A stretch of 64,000 nucleotides of DNA from Pseudohalioglobus lutimaris (GCF_002866825.1 NZ_PKUS01000003.1:186001-250000), one strand, 5' to 3'; shown: positions 10,601 to 18,829, numbered from the stretch's first letter. Numbers and translations are program-made. Notes: generated by a model not told the origin, from the sequence alone.

Positions 10601-11140
10601 CAGGTGGGTCTCATCCCCTTCCCTGCCAGTGCGATGCAGTTCCAGGTAATAGCGCTGCGGGTAGACTTTCATCCAGTAGCTCGCCCGCTCCCGGGCCAGT
10701 TCCAGCTTACCGCCGACCAGGGCCTGGCCGACATCTCCCTGCGCCCCTGCAGACAGGGCGATCACCCCTTCCGAGCACTCTTCCAGCCAGGTTTTGTGGA
10801 CATGTGGTATCCCCAGATATTGTCCATCGGCCCAGGATCGACTGATCAGCAGGGTAAGGTTGTGATACCCCGCCTGGTTCATGGCCAGCAGGCACATGGG
10901 ATAGGACTTTTCCGGGTCATCCGACTCCATGACCCGCAGGTCCGTGCCGAAAATCGGCTGAACGCCAGCGCTGAACGCGCTCTTGTAGGCTTTTATCAAC
11001 CCATAGAAGTTACTGACATCGGTTACGGCAACGGCGGGCATGCCGAGTTCCGCAACACGGCTCATCAGCGGCTTTAGACGGACCAGTCCGTCGACGATGG
11101 AATACTCAGAGTGCAGGCGAAGGTGTACAAAATCGGTCAT
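7658..11140 (-). CDS. dnaE: DNA polymerase III alpha subunit
   Basis: The 1160-residue catalytic subunit of the replicative polymerase matches the E. coli length. It opens with the PHP domain (FVHLRLHSEYSIVDG). The Pol III palm carries the catalytic pair in PDFDVDF near residue 400, followed by fingers, tandem helix-hairpin-helix, an OB fold (VAGLIMSTRTMNTQRG) and a C-terminal tau-binding region. The start ATG gives the conserved N-terminus without extension. It is followed at once by the Nudix-like gene. In many gammaproteobacteria dnaE sits near lipid A or acc genes; that context is absent here. Confidence 0.97.
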   Translation of the reverse strand: MTDFVHLRLHSEYSIVDGLVRLKPLMSRVAELGMPAVAVTDVSNFYGLIKAYKSAFSAGVQPIFGTDLRVMESDDPEKSYPMCLLAMNQAGYHNLTLLISRSWADGQYLGIPHVHKTWLEECSEGVIALSAGAQGDVGQALVGGKLELARERASYWMKVYPQRYYLELHRTGREGDETHLHGAVQLAAQLQCPVVATNDVRFLDASEFEAHEARVCIGEGRTLDDPRRARTYTEQQYLRTPQEMAELFADIPEALANSVQIARRCSVILELGKPYLPDYPVPEGMTMDEYFRQLSHQGLDMRLQALFDSTAPDFPAKQTEYRERLDFELETIIQMGFPGYFLIVMDFIRWAKQHDIPVGPGRGSGAGSLVAYALEITDLDPIEYDLLFERFLNPERVSMPDFDVDFCMEKRDQVIDYVADTYGREAVSQIITFGTMAAKAVVRDVARVQGKSYGLADKLSKLIPFEVGMTLEKALEQEEALREFLAEDPQAQEIWDMAVQLEGITRGVGKHAGGVVIAPSKLTDFSPLYCDETGSGLVTQYDKGDVEDAGLVKFDFLGLRTLTIIDWAVKMINAARSSRGEAALDIMQIPLDDPASFNLLKSAKTTAVFQLESSGMKDLIERLQPDCFEDIVALVALFRPGPLQSGMVDNFINRKHGREELSYPDIKWQHESLKPILEPTYGIILYQEQVMQIAQELAGYTLGGADMLRRAMGKKKPEEMAKQRAVFEDGARSKGVDGELAIKIFDLVEKFAGYGFNKSHSAAYALVSYQTCWLKTHYPAQFMAAVMSSELDNTDKIVVFVDECKRMKLSLKLPDVNEGQYMFTVNASNEIIYGLGAIKGLGEGPIEIILKTREEEGPFVDLFDFCARTDPRKVNRKAIEALIRSGALDSLGEDRWVLMASMEDALKAAEQSASNRDAGIEDLFGEVVPSQGNGVDDVYADFRRVRPWTDKERLGGERDTLGLYITGHPIDEYKTEIGRFAPNRIVDVRADKKGNQVVAGLIMSTRTMNTQRGTMAVLTLDDSSAQIEVTLFSEVYGQYRELLVKDTIVIVEGRVQQDDRSGKPVVRASSVRSIDEARQSYASRLTLQVSGDNVDERFAEQLERILIDAGGGRCPVSMVYLQPNNRARIDFGERWRVVPSDELLQALRDELGPERVALEY

Positions 11141-11227
11141 TCGCAGAGTGTACTCCGCTTCTCACGCGCGGGCAGCAACCATAGGAAAATTTTCCTGGAC
11201 GTCCCTGGCCCCGGGGCGAGGCGCTGA

Positions 11228-11626
11228 CTATTTAACGATCTTGAGGGAGGGGCGACCTTCCGGTTTGGATGGCTCCGGCGGGGTATCATCGGGTGGAGTG
11301 GACTCAGGCTCATCTTCCGGTTCGAACACCATGCCCTGCCCATTTTCCCGGGCATAGATACCGATGACCGCCTTCACCGGGACAAAGATATCAGTGGCCA
11401 CGCCCCCGAAACGGCCATTGAATGCCACTGATTCATTGGCGATATTGAGATCCATCACCGCTGTGGGTGAGATATTGAGGACGATCTGACCGTCTTTGAC
11501 GTACTGCTCCGGGACGGATACATGCTCCAGCGTGGCATCAACCAGGATATAGGGCGTACAGCCGTTATCCACGATCCACTCATAGAGTGCTCGCATGATA
11601 TAGGGACGACTCGGGGTCATAGACAT
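11228..11626 (-). CDS. sspB: ClpXP protease specificity-enhancing factor SspB
   Basis: A 132-residue adaptor that delivers ssrA-tagged proteins to ClpXP. The substrate-binding fold covers about residues 1-110 (RPYIMRALYEWIVDNG at the start). An acidic, proline-rich linker leads to the C-terminal ClpX-docking motif GRPSLKIVK, which is well conserved. I chose the ATG at 11626; a second ATG two codons on (11620) is equally possible. It lies 28 bases downstream of sspA, the usual sspAB operon. Confidence 0.93.
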   Translation of the reverse strand: MSMTPSRPYIMRALYEWIVDNGCTPYILVDATLEHVSVPEQYVKDGQIVLNISPTAVMDLNIANESVAFNGRFGGVATDIFVPVKAVIGIYARENGQGMVFEPEDEPESTPPDDTPPEPSKPEGRPSLKIVK

Positions 11627-11654
11627 CCGTAAAAAACTACCGGGATGCGTTCGC

Positions 11655-12287
11655 TCAGGAACGCAACTCCCGCTCCTGCTCGGACAAGCTTTCCTGAAAT
11701 GACTCCCGTGCAAACAGTTCGTCCATGTAAGTGAGCAGGGGCTTGGTTTGCTTGGAAGAGCGAATGTCTACGCCGAGTGAGGGCAACCGCCAGAGAATAG
11801 GCGCGATACAACAATCCACCAGGGTGAACTCCTCGCTCATAAAGTAAGGCTTTTCGGCGAAAATAGGGGCAATACCGGTAATACTGTCTTTGAGTTCCTT
11901 GGTTGCTTTCTTCATCACGTTATCACTGCGCGTGGTCAGGATGGAGTCCACCAGCGCACACCAGTCCTTTTCGATGCGATGAATCAGCAAGCGGCTTTCT
12001 GCGCGCGCCACCGGGTAAACCGGCAATAGCGGAGGATGCGGGAAGCGCTCGTCGAGGTACTCCATCATGACCTTGGACTCATAGAGAACCAGGTCGCGAT
12101 CCACCAGCGTCGGAAGACTGTTATAGGGATTGAGCTCTGACAGTTCCGCGGGGGGATGTGCGGAGTCTGTCTCAATCATGTCTACGGTGACACCTTTTTC
12201 GGCCAGAACAATGCGCACGCGGTGACTGTAGTGACTGGTGGGATCAGAGAAGAAAGTCATTGAAGACCGCTTTGCCACAACACCCAT
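11655..12287 (-). CDS. sspA: Stringent starvation protein A (GST-fold RNA polymerase partner)
   Basis: The 210-residue protein has the glutathione S-transferase fold: thioredoxin-like domain to about residue 85 ([21 protein letters not shown]) and an all-helical C-terminal domain. SspA proteins bind RNA polymerase with sigma-70 and alter promoter escape during starvation; they lack GST activity. The start MGVVAKRSS aligns with E. coli SspA. It is followed by sspB and separated from the upstream cytochrome genes by an intrinsic terminator, so it probably has its own promoter in the short gap. Confidence 0.93.
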   Translation of the reverse strand: MGVVAKRSSMTFFSDPTSHYSHRVRIVLAEKGVTVDMIETDSAHPPAELSELNPYNSLPTLVDRDLVLYESKVMMEYLDERFPHPPLLPVYPVARAESRLLIHRIEKDWCALVDSILTTRSDNVMKKATKELKDSITGIAPIFAEKPYFMSEEFTLVDCCIAPILWRLPSLGVDIRSSKQTKPLLTYMDELFARESFQESLSEQERELRS

Positions 12288-12308
12288 GGGGATTCCTCAG
12301 TTGGTTCT

Positions 12309-12348
12309 TTTTAAAATAAAAAATGCAGCGTGACATATGCCACGCTGC
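12309..12348 (-). terminator. Intrinsic terminator of the cytochrome bc1 operon
   Basis: On the minus strand an 8-bp GC-rich stem (GCAGCGTG with CACGCTGC, bases 12325-12348) is followed directly by six T and then an AT-rich tail. It lies 20 bases after the petBC stop and before sspA. This is a textbook Rho-independent terminator. Confidence 0.85.
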
Positions 12349-12367
12349 CACATTTGATTAACGCAGA

Positions 12368-14407
12368 TCAGTGTACGTCTTTCCAGTACTCACGATTGAG
12401 CAACCAGGCAAAGACGAAGAACAATACGATGAAGAGCAAGACAAAAATACCGGTGCGCTGCCGCTCGGCCGCCATCGGCTCTGCAGTATACGCCAGGAAG
12501 TTAACCAGGTCGTACATCGCGGAATCGAACTCCTCGGGGCTCATGCTGCCTTCTTCGGTGACACTGAACTGACCACAGGGGTCATCCAGGATATCTTCCC
12601 CGGTGAGCGGGTCACGCTTTACACCGCCATTGCCGGCCTTCACCGGCCCCATAGCGCACTCCTGCATGCCCTGTAATTCCAGCATGACATGAGGCATACC
12701 CACGTCCTTGAACACACGGTTGTTCACGCCATAGGGACGACTGTCGTCCTTGTAAAAAGTGCGCAGGTAGGTATATAGCCAGTCGGGCTGGCGAGCACGG
12801 GAGACCAGGGTGAGGTCGGGAGGAGCCGCCCCGAACCAGACCTTCGCGGTGCGGTCGTCCATGGCATTCTCCATCAACGACCCGATTTTCACGTTGGGAT
12901 CAAAAATCAGGTTCGCTTCCATCAGGTCATCCGGAATGCCAAGGTCAGCCGCCACTCGATTGTAGCGAGAATACTGCAGCGAGTGACAACCCATGCAGTA
13001 ATTCATGTATAGCTTGGCGCCATTCTGCAGAGAAGCCTTGTTGGCCGGGTCGGCGACAAACTCATCGCAATCAATCGCGCCACAGGCATGGGCTGACTCT
13101 GCGCCTACCGCCTTTAACGGCAGGATAGTCAGCGCCAGGATCAGGGCAAGACCACCCATGCTGCCCCAGAAGCCGATACCACCGTCGGTGGTGACCCGCT
13201 CGGGTACAGGCTTGGTCTTGTCCAGGGCGGACCATACGGGCATGAACAGGAAGAAAGCAAAGTAGAACACCGAGCAGATCTGCGCCAGGAAGGTGCGCTC
13301 TGGCGTAGGCGCTTTCACACCCAATACACCCAGGATCAGGAAGCTGGCCACGAACAGCACCAGCATGATCTTGGTGATGTTGCCACGGTAGCGCCAGGAG
13401 TTGACCGGGCTGCGGTCCAGCCATGGCAGCAGGAACGGGATGGCCACAGAAGCGGCAAAGGCGATAAAGCCCCAGAACTTGTCCGGCACGGCTCGCAGAA
13501 CCGAATAGAAAGGAGTGAAGTACCAAACCGGTGCAATATGCTCGGGGGTCTTCAACGGGTTCGCCTCTTCAAAGTTGGCGTACTCCAAGAAGTACCCACC
13601 CATTTCTGGAAGGAAGAAGATCACGCCACAAAAGACGAACAGGAATACCGCAATTGCCTGCAGGTCGTGCACTGTGTAATAAGGATGGAAGGCAATACCA
13701 TCCAGGGGCACGCCATCGGGACCCTTGTGCTTCTTGATTTCCACGCCATCAGGGTTGTTGGAGCCGACCTCATGCAGTGCCAGCAGGTGCAGTACGACCA
13801 GTGCCAGCAGGACAATTGGCAGCGCCACCACGTGTAGTGCAAAGAAACGGTTCAGGGTTATCCCGGAAATCAGGTAATCGCCACGAATCCAGGTAACAAT
13901 ATCTTCTCCGACGACAGGGATCGCACCAAACAGCGAGATAATCACCTGTGCACCCCAGTAGGACATCTGCCCCCAGGGCAGCACGTAGCCCACGAACGCC
14001 TCAGCCATCAGTACCACAAAGATCAACATACCGAAGATCCAGATGAGCTCTCGAGGCTTTTTGTAGGAGCCGTAGAGCATGGCACGGAACATGTGCAGAT
14101 AGACTACAACGAAGAACGCCGACGCCCCGGTAGAGTGCATATAGCGCAGCAACCAACCGTAATCCACGTCACGCATGATGTATTCGACGGACGCAAAGGC
14201 TTCCTCTGCACTCGGTGTGTAATTCATCGTCAGCCAGATGCCGGTGAGCAACTGGTTGACCAGTACCAACAGTGACAACACACCGAAGAAGTACCAGAAG
14301 TTGAAGTTCTTGGGCGCGTAGTACTGGCCCATGTGGGTGTTCCAGGCACGCATAATAGGCAGACGATCATCAACCCAGTCGCGCAAACCAATAAGCATAT
14401 TGTTCAT
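12368..14407 (-). CDS. Cytochrome b-cytochrome c1 fusion protein of the bc1 complex
   Basis: One uninterrupted frame of 679 codons encodes both membrane cytochromes of ubiquinol-cytochrome c reductase. Residues 1 to about 405 are cytochrome b, with haem ligands His91/His105 and His192/His207 and the Qo motif PVWY at 293-296. A hydrophobic stretch at about 412-433 resembles the signal peptide of a separate c1. Cytochrome c1 follows, with CMGCH at 471-475 and a C-terminal anchor (about 650-670). The stretch ends VGA/ES, so signal peptidase could split the product, as for Bradyrhizobium FbcH. ATG 14407 overlaps the Rieske stop by one base. Most gammaproteobacteria are expected to have two genes (petB, petC) here. 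Confidence 0.93.
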   Translation of the reverse strand: MNNMLIGLRDWVDDRLPIMRAWNTHMGQYYAPKNFNFWYFFGVLSLLVLVNQLLTGIWLTMNYTPSAEEAFASVEYIMRDVDYGWLLRYMHSTGASAFFVVVYLHMFRAMLYGSYKKPRELIWIFGMLIFVVLMAEAFVGYVLPWGQMSYWGAQVIISLFGAIPVVGEDIVTWIRGDYLISGITLNRFFALHVVALPIVLLALVVLHLLALHEVGSNNPDGVEIKKHKGPDGVPLDGIAFHPYYTVHDLQAIAVFLFVFCGVIFFLPEMGGYFLEYANFEEANPLKTPEHIAPVWYFTPFYSVLRAVPDKFWGFIAFAASVAIPFLLPWLDRSPVNSWRYRGNITKIMLVLFVASFLILGVLGVKAPTPERTFLAQICSVFYFAFFLFMPVWSALDKTKPVPERVTTDGGIGFWGSMGGLALILALTILPLKAVGAESAHACGAIDCDEFVADPANKASLQNGAKLYMNYCMGCHSLQYSRYNRVAADLGIPDDLMEANLIFDPNVKIGSLMENAMDDRTAKVWFGAAPPDLTLVSRARQPDWLYTYLRTFYKDDSRPYGVNNRVFKDVGMPHVMLELQGMQECAMGPVKAGNGGVKRDPLTGEDILDDPCGQFSVTEEGSMSPEEFDSAMYDLVNFLAYTAEPMAAERQRTGIFVLLFIVLFFVFAWLLNREYWKDVH

Positions 14408-15003
14408 CAAGCAGCCTCCGCATCCACGCCGATAACCAGGACATTGTCACCCTCAAAAGAATAAGGGGGGACCACCAGGTTGGTAGAAGCCGGTACGCCG
14501 GAATAGACGCGACCGGATAGATCAAATTTAGAACCGTGGCAGGGGCAGAAGAAGCCGCCCAGCCATGCATCGCCGCCGAGGTCGGCAGCGCCGACTTCTG
14601 GACGGAACTTCGGTGCGCAGCCCAGGTGTGTGCACAAACCCACGACCACGAGTAGCTCCGGGCGCAGGGAGCGTGCAATCCCGGTAATGTAATCGGGTTG
14701 TTCAGAAATAGCTGACTCAGGGTCCTTGAGGCTGCCGTCCAGTTTAGGCAGATCCTCCAGCTGGGCCTCGGTGCGGTGCATCACATACACGGGCTGACCA
14801 CGCCACTCCACGACCACCATCTGCCCGGGTTCGAGCTTACTGACATCCGCCTTGACGGGTGCGCCCGCCGCCTTGGCCTTGGCCGATGGGTTCCAGGAAC
14901 CCAGGAAGGGCACCGCCACGCCAACCACGCCGGCCACGCCCACCACACTGGTGGCAGCAGTCAGGAACTTTCGCCTGCCGGAATTTACGCCATCGCTACT
15001 CAT
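14407..15003 (-). CDS. petA: Ubiquinol-cytochrome c reductase Rieske iron-sulfur subunit
   Basis: The 198-residue Rieske protein has a twin-arginine start (SGRRKFL at 8-14) and a single hydrophobic anchor at about 17-36. The 2Fe-2S ligands lie in CTHLGC (Cys124, His126, disulfide Cys129) and CPCHGS (Cys153, Cys155 disulfide, His156). It takes electrons from ubiquinol at the Qo site and passes them to cytochrome c1. It is the first gene of the operon with the b-c1 fusion and is preceded by a good sigma-70 promoter. Confidence 0.96.
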   Translation of the reverse strand: MSSDGVNSGRRKFLTAATSVVGVAGVVGVAVPFLGSWNPSAKAKAAGAPVKADVSKLEPGQMVVVEWRGQPVYVMHRTEAQLEDLPKLDGSLKDPESAISEQPDYITGIARSLRPELLVVVGLCTHLGCAPKFRPEVGAADLGGDAWLGGFFCPCHGSKFDLSGRVYSGVPASTNLVVPPYSFEGDNVLVIGVDAEAA

Positions 15004-15080
15004 GCTTTTCTCCCCTAGGACTGAGGCGGGTGGACGCGAGGGATATCGCCCCGGAATCCGCCTCCAACAAAATGGGGCAA

Positions 15081-15109
15081 ATTCTAGTGATTTTACACTC
15101 TCGTGACAA
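15081..15109 (-). promoter_or_regulatory. Sigma-70 promoter of the petA-petBC operon
   Basis: On the minus strand TTGTCA (15109-15104) is separated by exactly 17 bases from TAGAAT (15086-15081), about 70 bases upstream of the petA ATG. Both hexamers differ from consensus at one or two positions. Bases 15110-15222 of the same gap show nothing I can assign. Confidence 0.6.
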
Positions 15110-15222
15110 GGTAAACGCCTTGTTTTAAAAGCGTTTTGCTTGAGAATTTGCGTTGAATCAACTCTGTATCACTGACCGGCACCGGCCCATATTTGGGGCA
15201 GAGCCATGCCAACCAGACAAGC

Positions 15223-15256
15223 AAAAAAAACGTCCGCCCACAGTGATGGGCAGACG
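15223..15256 (-). terminator. Intrinsic terminator of rplM-rpsI
   Basis: On the minus strand CGTCTGCCCA pairs with TGGGCGGACG (one G-T pair) across a six-base loop and is followed by eight T. It lies about 45 bases after the rpsI stop, as expected for the end of the ribosomal operon. Confidence 0.88.
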
Positions 15257-15302
15257 CTTGATTCGATATTCGGCTGCCCCAACAGGCGGGGCCACAGTCT
15301 GC

Positions 15303-15695
15303 TTAACGCTTGGAGAACTGAGGACGCTTACGCGCCTTGCGCAGACCGACCTTCTTCCGCTCTACCTCACGGGCGTCACGGGTAACGTAGCCAGCGCCGC
15401 GCAGGGCACCACGCAGTGACTCGTCATACTCCATGAGCGCGCGCGTAATGCCGTGGCGAATCGCACCGGCCTGGCCGAAGCTGCCACCGCCTGCTACCGT
15501 TACGTTAACATCGAATTTATCATTCAATTCAACGAGTTCCAGAGGCTGACGAACAATCATACGAGCGACTTCACGACCAAAATACTGGTCGATGGGGCGC
15601 TTGTTGATGGTGATAGTGCCCTGGCCGTTTTGCAGGAAAACGCGAGCGGTAGACGTCTTGCGACGGCCGGTTCCGTAATATTGGGTAGCTGACAT
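15303..15695 (-). CDS. rpsI: 30S ribosomal protein S9
   Basis: The 130-residue protein matches the family length. It starts with the conserved [17 protein letters not shown] and ends with the basic tail [11 protein letters not shown], whose last residues contact the P-site tRNA in the ribosome. It lies 12 bases after rplM, the usual two-gene operon, and is followed by a strong terminator. Confidence 0.98.
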   Translation of the reverse strand: MSATQYYGTGRRKTSTARVFLQNGQGTITINKRPIDQYFGREVARMIVRQPLELVELNDKFDVNVTVAGGGSFGQAGAIRHGITRALMEYDESLRGALRGAGYVTRDAREVERKKVGLRKARKRPQFSKR

Positions 15696-15707
15696 AGATA
15701 CTATCCG

Positions 15708-16136
15708 TTAGATATTCAGTACTTGGGGCTGCTGTGCCGCGTGCGGATGTTCAGTACCCGCATACACTTTCAGCTTCTTGAACATGGCGCGGCCCAGCGG
15801 GTTACGCGGCAACATGCCCTTCACAGCACCCTGAAGAACCCGTTCAGGCGCCTTGTCGATCAACTTCTCGAAGGAGATTGACTTCAGGCCGCCGGGATAT
15901 CCGGTGTGGCTGTGATAAATCTTGTCGGTAGCCTTGGCTCCGGTCACACGCACTTTCTCGGCATTGATCACTACAATGTAGTCACCCGTGTCCACGTGAG
16001 GTGTGTACTCGGCTTTGTGCTTGCCGCGCAGGCGCAGCGCAATTTCACTGGCCAGGCGCCCCAGGGTCTTGTCAGAAGCGTCAACCACGAACCAGTCGCG
16101 GGACACGTCTTCTGCTTTGGCACTGTAAGTTTTCAT
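15708..16136 (-). CDS. rplM: 50S ribosomal protein L13
   Basis: The 142-residue early-assembly protein of the large subunit starts at ATG 16136 ([15 protein letters not shown]), preceded by AAGAGG. It contains the family signature [21 protein letters not shown] near the C-terminus. An in-frame upstream ATG exists, but it lies before the promoter-proximal leader and is not the start. It is transcribed with rpsI. A short perfect hairpin in the leader suggests autogenous control, which is known for L13 in E. coli. Confidence 0.98.
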   Translation of the reverse strand: MKTYSAKAEDVSRDWFVVDASDKTLGRLASEIALRLRGKHKAEYTPHVDTGDYIVVINAEKVRVTGAKATDKIYHSHTGYPGGLKSISFEKLIDKAPERVLQGAVKGMLPRNPLGRAMFKKLKVYAGTEHPHAAQQPQVLNI

Positions 16137-16151
16137 GAGAATAATAGCCTC

Positions 16152-16165
16152 TTGGAGGGCTCCAA
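16152..16165 (-). promoter_or_regulatory. Leader hairpin upstream of rplM
   Basis: TTGGAG and CTCCAA form a perfect 6-bp stem with a two-base loop in the short rplM leader. It ends just before the AAGAGG ribosome binding site. It could be part of an L13-responsive operator, but I see only the hairpin itself. Confidence 0.45.
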
Positions 16166-16179
16166 TTTCGAGAGCGCGA

Positions 16180-16208
16180 ATACTACTGCGTACACCACCC
16201 CTTTTCAA
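16180..16208 (-). promoter_or_regulatory. Sigma-70 promoter of rplM-rpsI
   Basis: On the minus strand TTGAAA (16208-16203) and TAGTAT (16185-16180) are separated by 17 bases, about 45 bases upstream of the rplM ATG. A second TTGACA at about 16280 has no well-spaced partner. Confidence 0.6.
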
Positions 16209-16351
16209 GGCGGAAAACGAATAAATTTCGTTACTTACCGCCGGGGGCCCGGTGCCACTGGATAGGTATTATTCACGCATTGTCAATCTGCTGCGCAGGA
16301 TACCTTTTTTGCCCATGAAACCGCACCCGCACACAGCCGCCCGACACTTTC

Positions 16352-17452
16352 CTAGGGGCGATGCTCACGCGCCAGATATTCATGAGATTGCATCTCCTGC
16401 AGCCGGGACTGGGTGCGCTGAAACTCGAACTCCAGACTACCGCCGGCATAGAGCTCAAGCAGCGGCTTCTGCGCGGCCATCACCAGCTTTACATTGCGGT
16501 CATAGAACTCGTCCACCAGGTTAATAAATCGTCGCGCCTGGTCATTCAGGTCAGGATTGAATTCAGGCACGCCAGAAAGCAGCACTGCGTGAAAAATTCG
16601 TGCCAGTTCGATGTAGTCATTCTGCGACCGGGGCCCGTCGCAGAGCTCGTCAAAGTCAAACCAGGCCACGTCCTCCGCCAGGCAGCGTACTGTCAGATAA
16701 CGCCCATTGATCTGGATACGCTCCCAGTGTTTGCCCGGCTCTACCGCCAGCGCATCGAAACTGGCGCGCAAGCTGGTATCGGCGGCCTTATCCAGCGGGT
16801 AATGGTATAACTCGGCCTGCTGCAGTGTACGCAGCCGATAGTCGACTCCGGCATCCACATTGACCACATCTGTATACTTTTTGACCAACTCAATCGCGGG
16901 TAAAAAGCGCTGGCGCTGCAGGCCATTCTCATAGAGTTTGTCGGGAACGATGTTGGAAGTGGCTACCAGCGTTACGCCGCGGGCAAACAGAGCCTCCATC
17001 AACCCACCGAGAATCATGGCATCACCGATATCAGTGACGAAGAATTCGTCAAAGCAGACCACAATAGCCTCTTCGGCAAGACGGTCAGCAACGGTTTCCA
17101 GCGGGTTCTTGACGCCCTCAAGCTCGGTGAGTTCGCCATGGACTCGCTGCATGAAACGATGGAAATGCACACGCAGCTTGCGCTCAAACGGCAGACAGTC
17201 AAAAAACGTGTCCATCAGATAAGTCTTGCCTCGCCCTACGCCACCCCACAGGTAGAGCCCTGTCTCGGGTATGGGGTCTTGCTTGCGCAACTTGCCCAGT
17301 AGTGCGGACAGGCCTGTTTCACCCGCATCCTGGCGCGCCAGCAGGCGCTGGTGCAGGTCATCCAACAGGCGCACAGCCGCTTCCTGTGCGGGGTCATGCG
17401 AAAAGCCTTCCCGTCGCAAATCTGCCTGATAACGCTGCCAGGGTGTAGTCAT
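16352..17452 (-). CDS. zapE: Cell division ATPase ZapE (AFG1 family)
   Basis: A 366-residue AFG1-type P-loop ATPase that in E. coli associates with the Z ring and modulates FtsZ bundling. Walker A is GGVGRGKT at 70-77, Walker B is VVCFDEFFV near 130, and an arginine-rich sensor region (ATSNIVPDKLYENGLQR) follows. ATG 17452 gives the family N-terminus MTTPWQRYQADLRREG; an upstream frame extension has no homology. Its position upstream of rplM and divergent from zapG is conserved in Pseudomonas-like genomes. Confidence 0.93.
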   Translation of the reverse strand: MTTPWQRYQADLRREGFSHDPAQEAAVRLLDDLHQRLLARQDAGETGLSALLGKLRKQDPIPETGLYLWGGVGRGKTYLMDTFFDCLPFERKLRVHFHRFMQRVHGELTELEGVKNPLETVADRLAEEAIVVCFDEFFVTDIGDAMILGGLMEALFARGVTLVATSNIVPDKLYENGLQRQRFLPAIELVKKYTDVVNVDAGVDYRLRTLQQAELYHYPLDKAADTSLRASFDALAVEPGKHWERIQINGRYLTVRCLAEDVAWFDFDELCDGPRSQNDYIELARIFHAVLLSGVPEFNPDLNDQARRFINLVDEFYDRNVKLVMAAQKPLLELYAGGSLEFEFQRTQSRLQEMQSHEYLAREHRP

Positions 17453-17602
17453 GGAACTATTAAACGGATTTCGGGCGGCACACTGTACCGGCAGCCCAGC
17501 GCTAAGGCAACGCCACCAAGGTATTGTGCTCAAAACCTATGGACACTGCGCAAGACGCGCTATACTGCGCGGCGACGCCAGAACTGCCAAGAGGAAGACT
17601 TC

Positions 17603-18073
17603 GTGTACAGCTTGACCATCGTTATCGTCGGCGCTGCGGCCGGACTTATAATCGGCCTGGGCCTGGGACTGCTGCTGGGCCAGCGGAGCTCGCCTGCCGG
17701 TCAAAAGCACCGTGAAGTGGAGCGCAAGCTCGACCAGGTGCTGCAGGACAAAAAAGCCTATGAAGACGAAGTCGTAGAGCACTTTTCAGACACAGCGCGC
17801 CTGCTGAACACGCTCACTGACAGCTATCGCGACGTCCACAATCACCTCGCCCGCGGCGCGGAAAACCTCTGCCAGGGCAACGGCCCCGTGGCCATCGGCG
17901 AGGATCCGACCCGGCGCGATCCGGCGGAGATCCCCGATAACCTCGCCAATATTCAGCCGCCACTGGATTATGCGCCGAAAACCTCACCCGATGAAAAGGG
18001 CATGCTTAACGAGGAGTTCGGGATAGACAAGAAGGCCGTCGATACGCTCAGGGAAGAGGCCGCCAAAGCCTGA
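17603..18073 (+). CDS. zapG: Z-ring associated protein ZapG (YhcB, DUF1043)
   Basis: The 156-residue inner-membrane protein has one N-terminal helix (about 4-25, glycine-rich AAGLIIGLGLGLLLG). It is followed by a coiled coil with the DUF1043 core QDKKAYEDEVVEHF and a low-complexity tail. It links cell-envelope growth and division. The GTG at 17603 is chosen because GAGGAAG lies seven bases upstream and the product then starts at the membrane helix. It is divergent from zapE and ends at the base next to the stop of the opposing Nif3-like gene. Confidence 0.88.
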   Translation: MYSLTIVIVGAAAGLIIGLGLGLLLGQRSSPAGQKHREVERKLDQVLQDKKAYEDEVVEHFSDTARLLNTLTDSYRDVHNHLARGAENLCQGNGPVAIGEDPTRRDPAEIPDNLANIQPPLDYAPKTSPDEKGMLNEEFGIDKKAVDTLREEAAKA

Positions 18074-18829
18074 TCAGACCGGGTTGTCGCTGTCAAAAAA
18101 GCAATGCTCCAGCGGAAACTGCCCAGCCAGCGCCTCCCCGACTGCCTGCACCCCATACCGCTCTGTGGCATGGTGCCCCGCTGCAATAAACGCAATGCCC
18201 TCCTCCCTGGCAGTATGCACCGTCGGTTCCGAAACCTCCCCGGTGACGAAGACATCGGCGCCAGCCGTCACCGCAGCACCGATATAGGACTGCGCAGCGC
18301 CCGTGCACCAGGCCACCCGCTTCACCCTGCGCTCCGGCTCCCCGATCAGCAGCGGCCGCCTTGCCGTCAGCGACTGCAGCAAGTCTCTCAGCTCTCCCGC
18401 AGTAGTCGACAGCGTACCCACAGTGCCAACTGAAGCCGGCTCCTGAGGCTGCAGGGGCCGGGAATCGCTAACACCCATCAGCTGGCCCAGGCGGGCGTTG
18501 TTGCCCAGCACGGGGTGGGCGTCCAGCGGCAAGTGGTAGGCAATCAAACTGACGTCGTTGGCAAGCAACGCCGCCAGGCGTCTCCGCTTCATCCCCACCA
18601 CTGGCTCCGCCTCTCCCTTCCAGAAGTACCCGTGGTGCACCAGGATGGCGTCTGCTCCCCAGGCTATGGCCTGGTCCAGCACATCCTGGTTGGCCGTCAC
18701 CCCGGTCGCCAGCCGCCGGACCTGGGACCGTCCCTCTACCTGCAGACCATTTGGACAGTAATCGTGAAAACGCTCCGGCTGCAGTGTCTCCTGTAACCAG
18801 TCCAGCAGGGTGAAAAGGGATATACTCAT
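18074..18829 (-). CDS. Nif3-like dinuclear metal centre protein (YbgI family)
   Basis: The 251-residue protein has the NIF3 fold with histidines for a dinuclear metal site: ILVHHGYFWKG and, near the C-terminus, FIAAGHHATERYG. These proteins form toroidal hexamers. The family is implicated in GTP cyclohydrolase I-like chemistry or metal handling, but its function is unsettled. The start ATG at 18829 gives the conserved MSISLFTLLDWLQETL. Its stop directly abuts that of zapG on the other strand, leaving no intergenic base. Confidence 0.88.
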   Translation of the reverse strand: MSISLFTLLDWLQETLQPERFHDYCPNGLQVEGRSQVRRLATGVTANQDVLDQAIAWGADAILVHHGYFWKGEAEPVVGMKRRRLAALLANDVSLIAYHLPLDAHPVLGNNARLGQLMGVSDSRPLQPQEPASVGTVGTLSTTAGELRDLLQSLTARRPLLIGEPERRVKRVAWCTGAAQSYIGAAVTAGADVFVTGEVSEPTVHTAREEGIAFIAAGHHATERYGVQAVGEALAGQFPLEHCFFDSDNPV

